A stretch of 64,000 nucleotides of DNA from GAS188 sp963794475 (GTDB taxonomy: Bacteria > Pseudomonadota > Alphaproteobacteria > Rhizobiales > Beijerinckiaceae), in contig CAWCDW010000003.1 of assembly GCA_963794475.1 (NCBI GenBank), positions 372,001-436,000 of the forward strand, given 5' to 3'. The notes under the pieces were generated by a model. That model searched no databases. It saw nothing but the letters and a program-made list of their open reading frames with translations, and was not told the DNA's origin. Shown one piece after another: positions 45,730 to 54,962 of this stretch (position 1 is the first letter of the stretch; each line of letters opens with the position of its first letter). The translations under genes and the position numbers were made by a program.

Positions 45730-46476
45730 ATGGCCGGTCATTCCCAGTTCAAGAACATCATGCACCGCAAGGGCAAGCAGGACGCCGTGCGCGCCAAGCT
45801 CTTCGCGAAGCTCGCCCGCGAGATCACGGTCGCGGCGAAGATCGGCCAGCCGGACCCCGCCTTCAATCCGCGGCTTCGCCTCGCCATCCAGGCGGCGCGC
45901 GCCGAGAACATGCCGAAGGACAATATCGAGCGGGCCGTCAAGAAAGCCCAAGGCGGCGATGCGGAAAACTATGACGAGGTGCGTTACGAAGGCTATGGGC
46001 CGGGCGGCGTCGCGCTCATCGTCGAAGCCTTGACGGATAACCGCAATCGCACCGCCTCCGAGATCCGCTCCTATTTCACCAAGAGCGGCGGCAATCTCGC
46101 CGAAACCGGCGCGGTTTCCTTCATGTTCCAGCGCATCGGCCTCATCGAATATGATGCCGAGGCCGCGAGCGAGGAAGCGATGCTCGAAGCGGCGATCGAG
46201 GCCGGCGCGAGCGATGTGTCCTCCTCGCCAGAGGGGCATGAGATCACCTGCGCGGCCGAGGACCTCGCTGAAACCGCAAAGGCGCTCGAAGCGAAATTCG
46301 GCGCGCCGCGCAAGGCATCCCTCACCTGGCGCCCGCAGAACACGGTCGCGGTCGATGACGAGAGCGGCGAGAAGCTGGTCCGGCTCGTCGACACGCTCGA
46401 AGACAATGACGACGTGCAGAAGGTCTATGCCAATTTCGAGATTTCCGACGCGCTGATGGCGAAGATGGAGGGATGA
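45730..46476 (+). CDS. yebC: YebC/PmpR family protein
   Basis: About 248 aa. Starts MAGHSQFKNIMHRKGKQDAVRAKLFAKLAREITVAAK, the hallmark of the family, then RNPKADNIERAVKKAQGG-like block (NMPKDNIERAVKKAQGG), YEGYGPGGVALIVEALTDNRNRTASEIR and FEISDALMAKMEG at the end. Members are described as DNA-binding regulators and as translation factors that ease ribosome pausing. First gene of yebC-ruvC-ruvA-bluB; TGA overlaps the ruvC ATG as ATGA. Confidence 0.93.
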   Translation: MAGHSQFKNIMHRKGKQDAVRAKLFAKLAREITVAAKIGQPDPAFNPRLRLAIQAARAENMPKDNIERAVKKAQGGDAENYDEVRYEGYGPGGVALIVEALTDNRNRTASEIRSYFTKSGGNLAETGAVSFMFQRIGLIEYDAEAASEEAMLEAAIEAGASDVSSSPEGHEITCAAEDLAETAKALEAKFGAPRKASLTWRPQNTVAVDDESGEKLVRLVDTLEDNDDVQKVYANFEISDALMAKMEG

Positions 46477-46966
46477 GCTGCCACATCTACGCCTGATCGG
46501 GATCGATCCCGGCTTGCGGCGAACCGGCTGGGGCGTGATCGCGGTGGATGGCTCGCGCCTTTCCTTCATCGCTTGCGGCGTCATCACGAGCGACGACAAG
46601 CGCTCGCTTGCCGAAAGGCTTTTGCAACTGCATGAGGGGTTGAGCGCAATCATCGCCCAGCATGCGCCTCGCGAGGCCGCCGTCGAGGAGACCTTCGTCA
46701 GCAAGGATGCACGCGCCACGCTCAAGCTTGGCCATGCGCGCGGCGTCGCGCTTCTCGTCCCAGCGCTTCTCGGGCTTCCGGTCGCCGAATATGCGGCAAA
46801 CCTCATCAAGAAGACGGTGGTCGGCGTGGGTCATGCCGAGAAGCACCAGGTCGAGGCCATGATCCGACTCTTGCTCCCCAAGGCCGATCCGCGCGCCGCC
46901 GATGCCGCCGACGCGCTCGCGGTCGCCATCACGCACGCCCATCACCGAGGACGGGCCCTTATTTGA
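46473..46966 (+). CDS. ruvC: Holliday junction endonuclease RuvC, start damaged by a 1-base shift
   Basis: Body is clear: LIGIDPGLRRTGWGVIAVDG (first catalytic Asp), AAVEETFVSKDARATLKLGHARGVAL (Glu), VGHAEKHQVEAMIRLLLP and DAADALAVAITHAHH (Asp pair). No ATG, GTG or TTG precedes the first catalytic Asp in its frame; only CTG codons do. The natural start is the ATG overlapping the yebC stop (ATGA), but it is one base out of frame with the body, and inserting one base at codons 2-3 (46476-46480) gives a normal 164-aa protein. Either a sequence error or an unusual CTG start. Confidence 0.85.
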
Positions 46967-47087
46967 GATCGGATGGCGTCGCTTAGACCAAAGCGAGGAC
47001 GTCATGGCCGAAGCCGTGAACTCGCCTTCCGACCGTGAAATCCGCTATGGAGGGGGCGGACTTCACCCGCCGCGGGAAATAAAGCGC

Positions 47088-47708
47088 ATGATCGGCAAGC
47101 TGCGAGGCCTCGTCGACAGCTATGGCGAGGACTTCGTCATCCTCGACGTGAACGGCGTCGGCTATCTCGTGCAATGTTCGTCGCGCGGCTTGCAGGCCTT
47201 GCCGCGAGCCGGAGGGGAAACCTCGCTCTTGATCGAGACGCAGGTGCGTGAGGATGCGATCCGTCTTTTCGGCTTTCGCGAGGAAGCGGAGCGGGAATGG
47301 TTCCGGCTGTTGCAGACGGTGCAAGGCGTGGGCGCCAGGGTCGCGCTCGCCATCTTGTCGACGCTCGATCCGGGAGAACTCGCGAGCGCGGTCGCGAGCC
47401 GCGACAAGGCGCAGCTTCAACGCGCGCCGGGCGTCGGCGGCAGGCTGGCGGAGCGCCTCGTCACCGAGCTCAAGGACAAGGCGCCGGCCTTCGCGCCGAT
47501 CGATCCGCTCATCGCGCGGCTCGCCGGCGCGGTCGAGGCCAAGGCGGGCTTGCCGCAACCCGTCGCCGATGCGATCTCGGCGCTCACCAATCTCGGCTAC
47601 GCGCAACCGCAGGCGAGCGCGGCGATCGCGGCGGCGCTCAAGACGGCGGGCGAAAATCCGGCAGCCTCGCAACTCATCAAGCTCGGGCTCAGGGAGCTGG
47701 CACGATGA
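47088..47708 (+). CDS. ruvA: Holliday junction branch-migration protein RuvA
   Basis: About 206 aa. MIGKLRGLVDSYGEDFVILDVNGVGYLVQCS (OB domain), two helix-hairpin-helix motifs VQGVGARVALAIL and APGVGGRLAERLV, and a C-terminal domain ISALTNLGYAQPQASAAIAAAL that contacts RuvB. Upstream starts are possible but the ATG before the conserved N-terminus is right. Overlaps bluB by ATGA. No ruvB follows in this window. Confidence 0.95.
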   Translation: MIGKLRGLVDSYGEDFVILDVNGVGYLVQCSSRGLQALPRAGGETSLLIETQVREDAIRLFGFREEAEREWFRLLQTVQGVGARVALAILSTLDPGELASAVASRDKAQLQRAPGVGGRLAERLVTELKDKAPAFAPIDPLIARLAGAVEAKAGLPQPVADAISALTNLGYAQPQASAAIAAALKTAGENPAASQLIKLGLRELAR

Positions 47709-48370
47709 CCGCCCAACCCCTGCGAGCCGAAAATATCGTACCCGAATTCGACGCGAGCTTTCGCGCAAGCCTTCACGATCTTTTCAAATGGCGGCGCGAT
47801 GTGAGGCGCTTTCGGCGGGTGCCGCTTCCGAGCGGCACGCTGCACCGGCTTCTCGGCATCGCCTCTCTTGCACCCTCGGTCGGCTTGAGCGAACCCTGGC
47901 GCTTCGTCATCGTGGAGGACGAAGCGCGACGGGCCGCGATCCGCGCCTGCTTCGAGGCGTGCAACGCGCAAGCGCTGCGCGATCAGCAGGCCGAGAGAGC
48001 CGGGCTTTACGCGCGCCTCAAGCTTGCCGGCCTCGAGGAAGCGCCTACCCAGCTCGCGGTTTTCGCCGACAGGACGACGCCCCAAGGCCATGGCCTCGGA
48101 CGGCACTCCATGCCGGAGATGATCGAGTATTCCGGCGTCATCGCGATCCACACCTTATGGCTCGCGGCACGCGCGGAGGGCATCGGCGTCGGCTGGGTGT
48201 CGATCCTCGACCCTGCGCGTGTCGCAGCGATCCTCGACACGCCCCCCGATTGGAAGCTCATCGGCTATTTGTGCATCGGCTATCCGGAGGCCGAATGCGA
48301 AACGCCCGAGCTCGAGCGCCACGGTTGGGAGAAGCGGCGCGCGCCTGCCTCCGTCATCGTCCAGAGATGA
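47705..48370 (+). CDS. bluB: 5,6-dimethylbenzimidazole synthase BluB
   Basis: About 221 aa. Flavin-destructase that turns FMN into the lower ligand of vitamin B12. Nitroreductase-like fold with WRRDVRRFRRVPLPSGTLHRLLGIASLAPSVGLSEPWRFVIVED, RAGLYARLKLAGLEEAPTQLAVF and GIGVGWVSILDP, the BluB pattern. ATGA overlap with ruvA suggests coupling. No other cobalamin genes or cobalamin riboswitch are visible here. Convergent with ftsH, 4 bp apart. Confidence 0.93.
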   Translation: MTAQPLRAENIVPEFDASFRASLHDLFKWRRDVRRFRRVPLPSGTLHRLLGIASLAPSVGLSEPWRFVIVEDEARRAAIRACFEACNAQALRDQQAERAGLYARLKLAGLEEAPTQLAVFADRTTPQGHGLGRHSMPEMIEYSGVIAIHTLWLAARAEGIGVGWVSILDPARVAAILDTPPDWKLIGYLCIGYPEAECETPELERHGWEKRRAPASVIVQR

Positions 48371-48374
48371 GGCT

Positions 48375-50297
48375 TCAGGTCTGCGGCTGCGGCTCGAGCC
48401 CGGCGTCGGGCTCCGGCCGCGGCCGGCCGCGGCCGGCCTGGGGCACGGGTGAGCCGCGCTGGGGCTTCGGCTCCTCGGGTTGCTCGCGCACCGGGCGCTT
48501 GCCCGCCAGAAGGTCGCGAATCTCCTCGCCGGTCAACGTCTCGAACTCGAGGAGAGCCTGGGCGAGGTTCTCGAGATCATCCTTCTTGGCGGTGAGAATG
48601 CGGGTCGCCTCGGCATAGCCATGCTCGACGAGGCGCCTGATCTCGGCATCGATCTTCTGGGCCGTCGCTTCCGAGATGTTCTGCTGGCGCGACACCGAAT
48701 AACCGAGGAACACCTCTTCCTGGTTCTCGCCGTAAGCGACCGTGCCGAGCTCGCTCGAGAACCCCCAACGCGTCACCATCATGCGCGCAAGGCGCGTCGC
48801 CTGCTCGATGTCGGAGGCGGCGCCCGAGGTCACCTTGTCGGCGCCGAAGACGAGCTCCTCGGCAACCCTCCCGCCCATCATGATGGTGAGGCGCGAGGTC
48901 ATCTGTTCATAGCTCATCGACAATTTGTCCCGCTCGGGGAGCTGCATGACCATGCCGAGCGCGCGCCCGCGCGGGATGATCGTCGCCTTATGCACCGGAT
49001 CGGTCGCCGGCACGTTGAGCGCCAAGAGCGCGTGCCCCGCTTCGTGATAGGCGGTGAGACGCTTCTCATCCTCGGTCATGACGAGGCTGCGGCGCTCCGC
49101 GCCCATCATCACCTTGTCCTTGGCGTCCTCGAATTCCGCCATGGTGACGAGGCGCCGCCCACGACGCGCCGCGAGCAGCGCCGCTTCATTCACGAGATTC
49201 ATCAGGTCGGCGCCGGAAAAACCGGGCGTGCCGCGCGCAATGGTCTTGAGCTCGACATCGGGCGCGAGTGGGACCTTGCGCACATGGACCTTCAGGATCT
49301 TTTCGCGGCCGAGCACATCGGGCGCGGGCACCACGATTTGCCGATCGAAGCGGCCGGGCCGCAAGAGCGCCGGGTCGAGCACGTCGGGCCGGTTGGTGGC
49401 GGCGATGATGATGATGCCCTCATTCGCCTCGAAGCCGTCCATCTCGACCAGCAACTGGTTCAGCGTCTGCTCGCGCTCGTCATTGCCGCCGCCGAGGCCG
49501 GCGCCGCGATGCCGGCCGACCGCATCGATCTCATCGATGAAGATGATGCAAGGCGCGTTCTTCTTGGCCTGGTCGAACATGTCGCGCACCCGCGAGGCGC
49601 CGACACCGACGAACATCTCGACGAAATCCGAGCCCGAGATGGTGAAAAACGGAACATTGGCTTCGCCGGCGACGGCGCGCGCGATCAAAGTCTTGCCCGT
49701 GCCGGGCGAGCCGACGAGAAGCACGCCACGCGGAATGCGCCCGCCGAGCCGCTGGAACTTCTGCGGGTCCTTCAGGAATTCCACGATCTCCTGAAGATCC
49801 TCCTTCGCCTCGTCGACGCCCGCGACATCCTCGAAGGTAACCCGCCCATGCGCCTCGTTCAGAAGCTTCGCCTTCGACTTGCCGAACCCCATGGCGCGCC
49901 CCGCCCCGTTCTGCATCTGGCGCGACAGGAAAAACCAGGCGCCGACGATGAGCAGGAAAGGCAGGGAATTGAGGAGAATCGCCATGAACCACGGCGTCTC
50001 CGAGGATTGCGGCTTCGCCGTGATCTGCACGCCCTTGGCCGTAAGCTTGCGGATGAAGTCCGGGTCGTTCGGCATATAGGTCTGGAAGGGTTTGCCGTCC
50101 GTGAAGGTGCCGGTGACTTCCTGGCCCGAGATCACGACATTGGAGATGCGGCCCTGGTCCGCCTCGACGAGGAGCTGGCTGTAGGGGATCTCCGAGGACC
50201 CGGTGCGCTGGCTCGGATTTTGAAACAGCGTCACGAGCGCGAGCACCAAAAGAATGATGATGGCCCAGAGCGCGAAATTGCGGAGGTTCGGATTCAT
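48375..50297 (-). CDS. ftsH: ATP-dependent zinc metalloprotease FtsH
   Basis: About 640 aa. Inner-membrane AAA+ protease for membrane and regulatory proteins. Two N-terminal transmembrane helices (FALWAIIILLVLALVTLF; FMAILLNSLPFLLIVGAWFFL) flank a periplasmic domain; AAA+ module with Walker A GSPGTGKT, Walker B CIIFIDEIDAVGR, SRH GFEANEGIIIIAATNRPDVLDPALLRPGRFDR; zinc site HEAGH. Pro/Glu-rich C-terminal tail is typical of alphaproteobacteria. Last gene of the tol-pal-tilS-ftsH string. Confidence 0.97.
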   Translation of the reverse strand: MNPNLRNFALWAIIILLVLALVTLFQNPSQRTGSSEIPYSQLLVEADQGRISNVVISGQEVTGTFTDGKPFQTYMPNDPDFIRKLTAKGVQITAKPQSSETPWFMAILLNSLPFLLIVGAWFFLSRQMQNGAGRAMGFGKSKAKLLNEAHGRVTFEDVAGVDEAKEDLQEIVEFLKDPQKFQRLGGRIPRGVLLVGSPGTGKTLIARAVAGEANVPFFTISGSDFVEMFVGVGASRVRDMFDQAKKNAPCIIFIDEIDAVGRHRGAGLGGGNDEREQTLNQLLVEMDGFEANEGIIIIAATNRPDVLDPALLRPGRFDRQIVVPAPDVLGREKILKVHVRKVPLAPDVELKTIARGTPGFSGADLMNLVNEAALLAARRGRRLVTMAEFEDAKDKVMMGAERRSLVMTEDEKRLTAYHEAGHALLALNVPATDPVHKATIIPRGRALGMVMQLPERDKLSMSYEQMTSRLTIMMGGRVAEELVFGADKVTSGAASDIEQATRLARMMVTRWGFSSELGTVAYGENQEEVFLGYSVSRQQNISEATAQKIDAEIRRLVEHGYAEATRILTAKKDDLENLAQALLEFETLTGEEIRDLLAGKRPVREQPEEPKPQRGSPVPQAGRGRPRPEPDAGLEPQPQT

Positions 50298-50438
50298 CGC
50301 TTCACATGTGTTCTAGCGCGATGCTCCAGCCGCGTTCACGAGGGCCGACCACAACCGAAGCGATTTTAATGTAGGGGCGCGACGCTTTCTTTCCAAGCCG
50401 AGTTCGTCACGACAGCGACCATAGAGCGAAATCGCCCA

Positions 50439-51638
50439 TCAAACCAGCGCGGATAACGCAATAGAGTTACTCTTGTTTGCGGGGGTAGCATCCCGAACCT
50501 GCTCCGGCAGTGCGGGTTCGGAGGCGACCATTGCCCGTTTACCGCCGCGGCGGCGCGCGGCTTCGCGTCGCAAGGAGAGGCGCTCCTCGCCATCATAGGC
50601 GAGAAGCGCGCCGCCCAGGGTGCGTTTGAGAGGCTTGCGGGCAGAGAAGGCCTCAGCCAAGGCCTTGAGAAGCGTCTCGGCCCGTTCAAGGCGGATGGGG
50701 GCGGAGCGCTCGCCGCGCCCCGCTGCCTGGACGGCACGCAGCAAGAGGCGAAGCGCCACCTCGCCCGGCTCACGCCGCAACAATCGCTCCATGTCGAGGA
50801 CGAGGCCATCCGTGCGCCCCTCGACGCAAACCGCCGCGAAAGCCGCCTCGGCCTGCGACTCGAGCGCTTCCTCGAAAGAAGCCGCGCGCTCCGCGAGCTT
50901 CCCGAGCCGCGCCGCGGTCAGGCCCTCCTTCTCCAAGGCGGGCGCGAGCTTGCGCCACCGCGCACGGGCAAAGCGCAAATTCTCGTTCGACGGGTCCTCG
51001 ATGAAAGGCCAGCCTTTTTCTTGGCAAGTGGCGATGAGACGGGCCTTTGGAACCGAGAGGAACGGCCGGGCGTGGATCAACCCGTCCTGCTGAGAGAGGG
51101 GGCGCATGCCGGCGAGCCCCGCGATGCCCGAACCATGCGCCAACCGCATCAGCACGGTTTCGGCTTGATCATCGAGCGTATGGGCTGTGATGAGGAGCGT
51201 CGCGCCGCTCTCGCGCATCCGCGCGCGCAACAAGGTGTAGCGCGCGGCCCGCGCCCGCTCCTGGATACGCGTCGCGGGCTTGCGCCCTTCCCAGCCCAGC
51301 ACGGCGTGCGCGAGCCCGCAGCCGCGCGCCCAGGCCCCGACTTTCCCGGCTTCGTCGCGCGAATTCTCCCGCAACCCGTGATCCACGGTCGCGACCTCGA
51401 GGGCGGCCGTCGGCTCGGCTTTGGCAACGAGCGCGGAAAGCTGCATCAAGGCGACCGAATTGGGTCCGCCGGAGACGGCGATCAGGGCGCGCTTGGCTGA
51501 GCCGAGGAATGGCAGGAGAAGGAGCTTTGCCTCATCAAGGTCGATCGGAGACCTTGCGGCCGCATTGCGGCGCGGGCCGTCTCTCTTCGAGCTCTCGCGA
51601 GTCGTTCCGCGCTTTCTCGGCTGGCTCAACTCGGGCAT
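50439..51638 (-). CDS. tilS: tRNA(Ile)-lysidine synthetase
   Basis: About 399 aa. Adds lysine to C34 of the minor tRNA(Ile), changing its decoding from AUG to AUA. N-terminal N-type ATP pyrophosphatase domain with RALIAVSGGPNSVALMQLSALV, VDHGLRENSRDEA, ITAHTLDDQAETVLMRLAHGSGIAGLAGM and IEDPSNENLRFARARWRKLAP. The PP-loop reads SGGPNS, where SGGxDS is canonical: the Asp is Asn. The rest of the domain is intact. Start overlaps cpoB by 13 bp. ~140 bp gap to ftsH. Confidence 0.9.
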   Translation of the reverse strand: MPELSQPRKRGTTRESSKRDGPRRNAAARSPIDLDEAKLLLLPFLGSAKRALIAVSGGPNSVALMQLSALVAKAEPTAALEVATVDHGLRENSRDEAGKVGAWARGCGLAHAVLGWEGRKPATRIQERARAARYTLLRARMRESGATLLITAHTLDDQAETVLMRLAHGSGIAGLAGMRPLSQQDGLIHARPFLSVPKARLIATCQEKGWPFIEDPSNENLRFARARWRKLAPALEKEGLTAARLGKLAERAASFEEALESQAEAAFAAVCVEGRTDGLVLDMERLLRREPGEVALRLLLRAVQAAGRGERSAPIRLERAETLLKALAEAFSARKPLKRTLGGALLAYDGEERLSLRREAARRRGGKRAMVASEPALPEQVRDATPANKSNSIALSALV

Positions 51639-52630
51639 TTGGCGCGCTGCTGCTCGCGATGCACATCCGCCAGCAGAGCCGGACGCGCCGAAGGGTATTT
51701 TCGCCCGACCTCGGCGAAAGTGGCGCAGGCTTGGTCATTGGCGCCCAGCCCGCGCAGGGAAACGCCGAGCTTGAGCATGCTGTCCGGCCCCTTGGGCGAG
51801 CTGCCGTAGCTCGTGGTGATTTTCAAGAACTGCTCGGCGGCCTCTCGATAGCGCGCCCGCTGCAAATAGCTTTCGCCAAGCCAATAAGTGGCGTCGGCGG
51901 TGAGCTTCGAGCGCGGATGCGATTGCAGGAAGCTGCGGAAACCCATCTCGGCCTGCTCGAACTGGCGCTGTTGGATATAGGTGTAGGCGTTGTCGAAATC
52001 GGCACGCACCGAATCGGTGCCTGTCGCGGCGATCGAGGTCTCGGGCTGGCGCGCCTGCGTCTGCGGTGCAGCTGGCTGATTGCCGATGCCCGCGATATCG
52101 AGGGGCGTCGACGGGTCGCCCGGAAGCCCGTCCGGCTCGTTCATGATAGCGCCGGGAACGGCGGAGCGGCGCGTTGGCGGGGGCGCCGCGCTCTCCGGCG
52201 AGCCGAGCGGCCGGGGTGCGCCGGGCGCGCCCGGATCAGCTTCGGGATCGAAGACATCGCCGCGCGGCGCCACGCGCGGGACGGGCGTCACGGGGGGAGG
52301 GGTTGGCGCCGACGCCCCGGGCGGAGCCATCACGATTTGGCGGGGCGGGGCGTTCTCGTGGGGCGTCGGCGGACGTGACGCAGCCGCCGGGCCTGCCCCT
52401 TTATCCTGGAAACGGAACTCGGTGTCTTCCTGGAAGCGCTTGAGCTGCTCGCGCAGCTGCTGATTCTGGAATTGCAGCTCCTCGATCTTCCCGGACATTT
52501 GCCGCATCTGCGCTTCGAGCTGCGACAAGCGCACGACGACATCGGATTCGTCCTGGGCGCGCGCCGGAAGAGCCTGAAGGGCGCCCGCCATCCCGGCGAG
52601 AATTGCAACCAATGTCACAGGACGCATCAT
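51626..52630 (-). CDS. cpoB: Tol-Pal system protein CpoB (YbgF)
   Basis: About 334 aa, periplasmic. Signal peptide (ending QALPARA-QD), N-terminal trimerising coiled coil (VVVRLSQLEAQMRQMSGKIEELQFQNQQLREQLKRF), a long Pro/Ala-rich linker, and C-terminal TPR repeats from DFDNAYTYIQQRQFEQAEMGFRSFLQSHP. Coordinates the Tol-Pal machine with peptidoglycan synthesis in Escherichia coli. The linker is much longer than in enterobacteria. Directly downstream of pal. Confidence 0.92.
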   Translation of the reverse strand: MMRPVTLVAILAGMAGALQALPARAQDESDVVVRLSQLEAQMRQMSGKIEELQFQNQQLREQLKRFQEDTEFRFQDKGAGPAAASRPPTPHENAPPRQIVMAPPGASAPTPPPVTPVPRVAPRGDVFDPEADPGAPGAPRPLGSPESAAPPPTRRSAVPGAIMNEPDGLPGDPSTPLDIAGIGNQPAAPQTQARQPETSIAATGTDSVRADFDNAYTYIQQRQFEQAEMGFRSFLQSHPRSKLTADATYWLGESYLQRARYREAAEQFLKITTSYGSSPKGPDSMLKLGVSLRGLGANDQACATFAEVGRKYPSARPALLADVHREQQRAKCPS

Positions 52631-52794
52631 GGCTGAGAAGCCCCTTATCGACCATCATGCAGCGCCGCGCGGACGGATCGGCGTCGGACGCTGTCCGACG
52701 CCACAATACCAGGGAGCACGGCAGGAATCAGGCAGCCCGGCGACTGAAAGCCGGCCCTGGCGGGGAAAGAACGACGCTGCGCCCTCCCACAGCC

Positions 52795-53288
52795 TCACGA
52801 GGCCGGAGCGCCGGAGAGCACCGTGACGGCGCGACGATTCTGCGACCAGCAGGAGATGTCGTCGCAAGTCGCGACCGGACGTTCCTTGCCGTAGGAAACC
52901 GTGCGCATGCGCGCGGCCGAGATCCCTTTCGAGACGAGGAAGTCGTGCGTGGCCTGGGCGCGCCGAGCGCCAAGCGCGAAATTATATCGCGCGTGCCGCG
53001 CTCATCGGCATTGCCCTCGATTGTGAACGAATAATTGGCGTAGCGGGTGAGCCAGGCGGCTTGTTTCGACAGCGTCGCCTGCGCGGTCGGCGTCAGCTCT
53101 GACGAATCGGTCTCGAAGAAGACGCGATCACCGACGTTTGTGGTGAAATCCTGCTGGCTGCCGGGCGTGCCCGCGCCGGCCCCGAATTGGCTCTCGTCGC
53201 CATTCTTGGCGCAAGCGGACGCGGCGAGCGCGGCCACGATGGCAAGCGCGAATTTCATCGCGCGGGCCGAGACGGGAAGATGAAACAT
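52795..53288 (-). pseudogene. pal: peptidoglycan-associated lipoprotein Pal, reading frame broken once
   Basis: ATG preceded by CCGGAGG. N-terminus MFHLPVSARAMKFALAIVAALAASACAKNGD has a lipobox-like ASAC. OmpA-like domain begins DRVFFETDSSELTPTAQATLSKQ and SFTIEGNADERGTR; near 52981-52990 the frame is lost by a missing base. The other frame continues YNFALGARRAQATHDFLVSKG, ARMRTVSYGKERPVATCDD and ends SQNRRAVTVLSGAPAS. Repaired length 164 aa, the family norm. Anchors the outer membrane to peptidoglycan and binds TolB. Confidence 0.87.
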
Positions 53289-53588
53289 GCCGGACCTCCG
53301 GATAGAGTGAATGCGACAATCGAGCCTCGAATAGCCGGCGCCGGTTAAGCCAAGGTTCCGTCAACCTTGATGAGAGCTTAGGCGGACGCTCAAAAAGCGC
53401 CTGAAGCGCTAAACTTGGCGTCAGGGTAAACGGGGGGTGAATGGCAAATTTTAGGCATCCCGGGGCGCAAGCATGATTTCTAACCGGCTTCACGCAAATG
53501 TGCTCGCGCGGGGCTGCCCCAGGAGCGCGAAGAGGTAAATTTTCGCGGTCGCTCATTGGGCGCCGTTTGGCCGGGCTCGGGCCTCGCC
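53289..53588 (-). other. tolB-pal spacer
   Basis: 300 bp. It has a small stem (AGCGC/GCGCT around 53395-53410), an AT-rich patch (AAATTTTAGG, 53445-53455) and several TTAA/TAAA pieces, but no convincing gene. May carry a separate promoter for pal. Confidence 0.4.
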
Positions 53589-54889
53589 TCAGCCGAGCAG
53601 CGGGCTCCAGGCCGGATCCGAGCCGAAGCTCGGGGTGGGCACGGCAACGTCGACGCGCCCGGTCACATCCGCCATGAAGATCTTGGCGCCGCCTTGGTCG
53701 CGGAAAAACATGAGATAGCGTCCGTTCGGCGCCCAGGTCGGCCCTTCATTGTGGAAGCCTTCGGTCAAGATCCGCTCGCCCGAGCCGTCCGGCTTCATGA
53801 CGCCGATGCCGAAGGAGCTGGCCGTCTGGCGCGTGAAGGCGATGTAGTCGCCTTTCGGCGACCAGACCGGCGTCGAATAACGACCTTGCCCGAAGGAGAT
53901 GCGCTTCGCGCAGCGCCGCCGCCGGCCGCCATCACGTAAAGCTGTTGCGCGCCGCCGCGATCACTCTCGAAGACGATTTGTGACCCGTCCGGCGAATAGG
54001 AAGGTGAGGTGTCGATCGCATTCGTGTCGGTGAGCCGGGTGGTGGCGCGCGAGCGCAAATCCATGGTGTAGATGTTGGCGTTGCCGCTTTGCTCGAGGCT
54101 CATGACGACGCGCAGCCCATCGGGCGAGAAGCGCGGCGAGAAGGTCATGCCCGGGAAGTTCCCGACGATCTCGCGCTGGCCCGTCTCGATATTGAGGAGG
54201 CGCACGCTCGCATCGCCGTTCGGCGCGAAGGCCATGTAGGTGACCTCCTGGCTCGTCGGCGAGAAGCGCGGCGTGACCACGAGCTCATTGCCTTCGGTGA
54301 GGTAGCGCACATTGGCGCCGTCCTGGTCCATGAGCGCCAGGCGCTTGCGGCGCGCCTGCTTCGGGCCTGTCTCATCGACGAAAACGACGCGCGTATCGAA
54401 GAAGCCGCCGGCACCCGTTATCTTCGAGTAGATGGCGTCGGCGATGAGATGAGCGACGCGGCGCCAGTTATTTGCATCCGTCGTGTATTGCTGGCCGGTC
54501 GCCTGCTCGCCGGAGGCTACGTCCCACAAGCGAAACTCCGCGTGCATTCTCGCCGAATCGCGCTGCACGCGGCCGGTGACCAGGGCCTGGGCGTTGATCG
54601 CCCGCCAGGAATCGAACTGCGGCATCGCATCGGGCGAGACCACCTTGTCGATGAAAGCCCGCTTGTCGATCGGCGCGAAGACGCCCGAGCGCTGCAGATC
54701 ATTGGCGATGACGGCGGCGACGCGGGCCCCGAGGTCACCTTCCCCCTGCAGATCGGGAATCGCGATCGGCATGGGCTGGAAATTGGCGCGATCGAGCGAA
54801 ACGACGAGCTCGGCCCGCGCCGCGGCCGCGAGGAGCGGCGTCGCGGCAAGGCCCAAGGCGAGAGAGCGACGGGAAATGGCTGAGGTCAT
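53589..54889 (-). pseudogene. tolB: Tol-Pal beta-propeller protein TolB, reading frame broken once
   Basis: Twin-Arg-like or Sec signal (MTSAISRRSLALGLAATPLLAAAARA), N-terminal domain (FQPMPIAIPDLQGEGDLGARVAAVIANDLQRSGVF), then propeller repeats (VTPRFSPTSQEVTYMAF, SPRFSPDGLRVVMSLEQSGN, TSPSYSPDGSQIVFESDRGG). After QQLYVMAAGGGAA the frame is lost near 53903-53915; it resumes in another frame with RISFGQGRYSTPVWSPKG, FGIGVMKPDGSGERILTEGF and ends in DPAWSPLLG. One added base gives 433 aa, the family length. Works in the periplasm with TolA and Pal. Confidence 0.87.
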
Positions 54890-54962
54890 GATCTGCTGCG
54901 GCTCGTGGAAATGCCGATTCCGGTTAGCTTCGAGATGCGGCCCGACTGTGACGGGCAAACGC

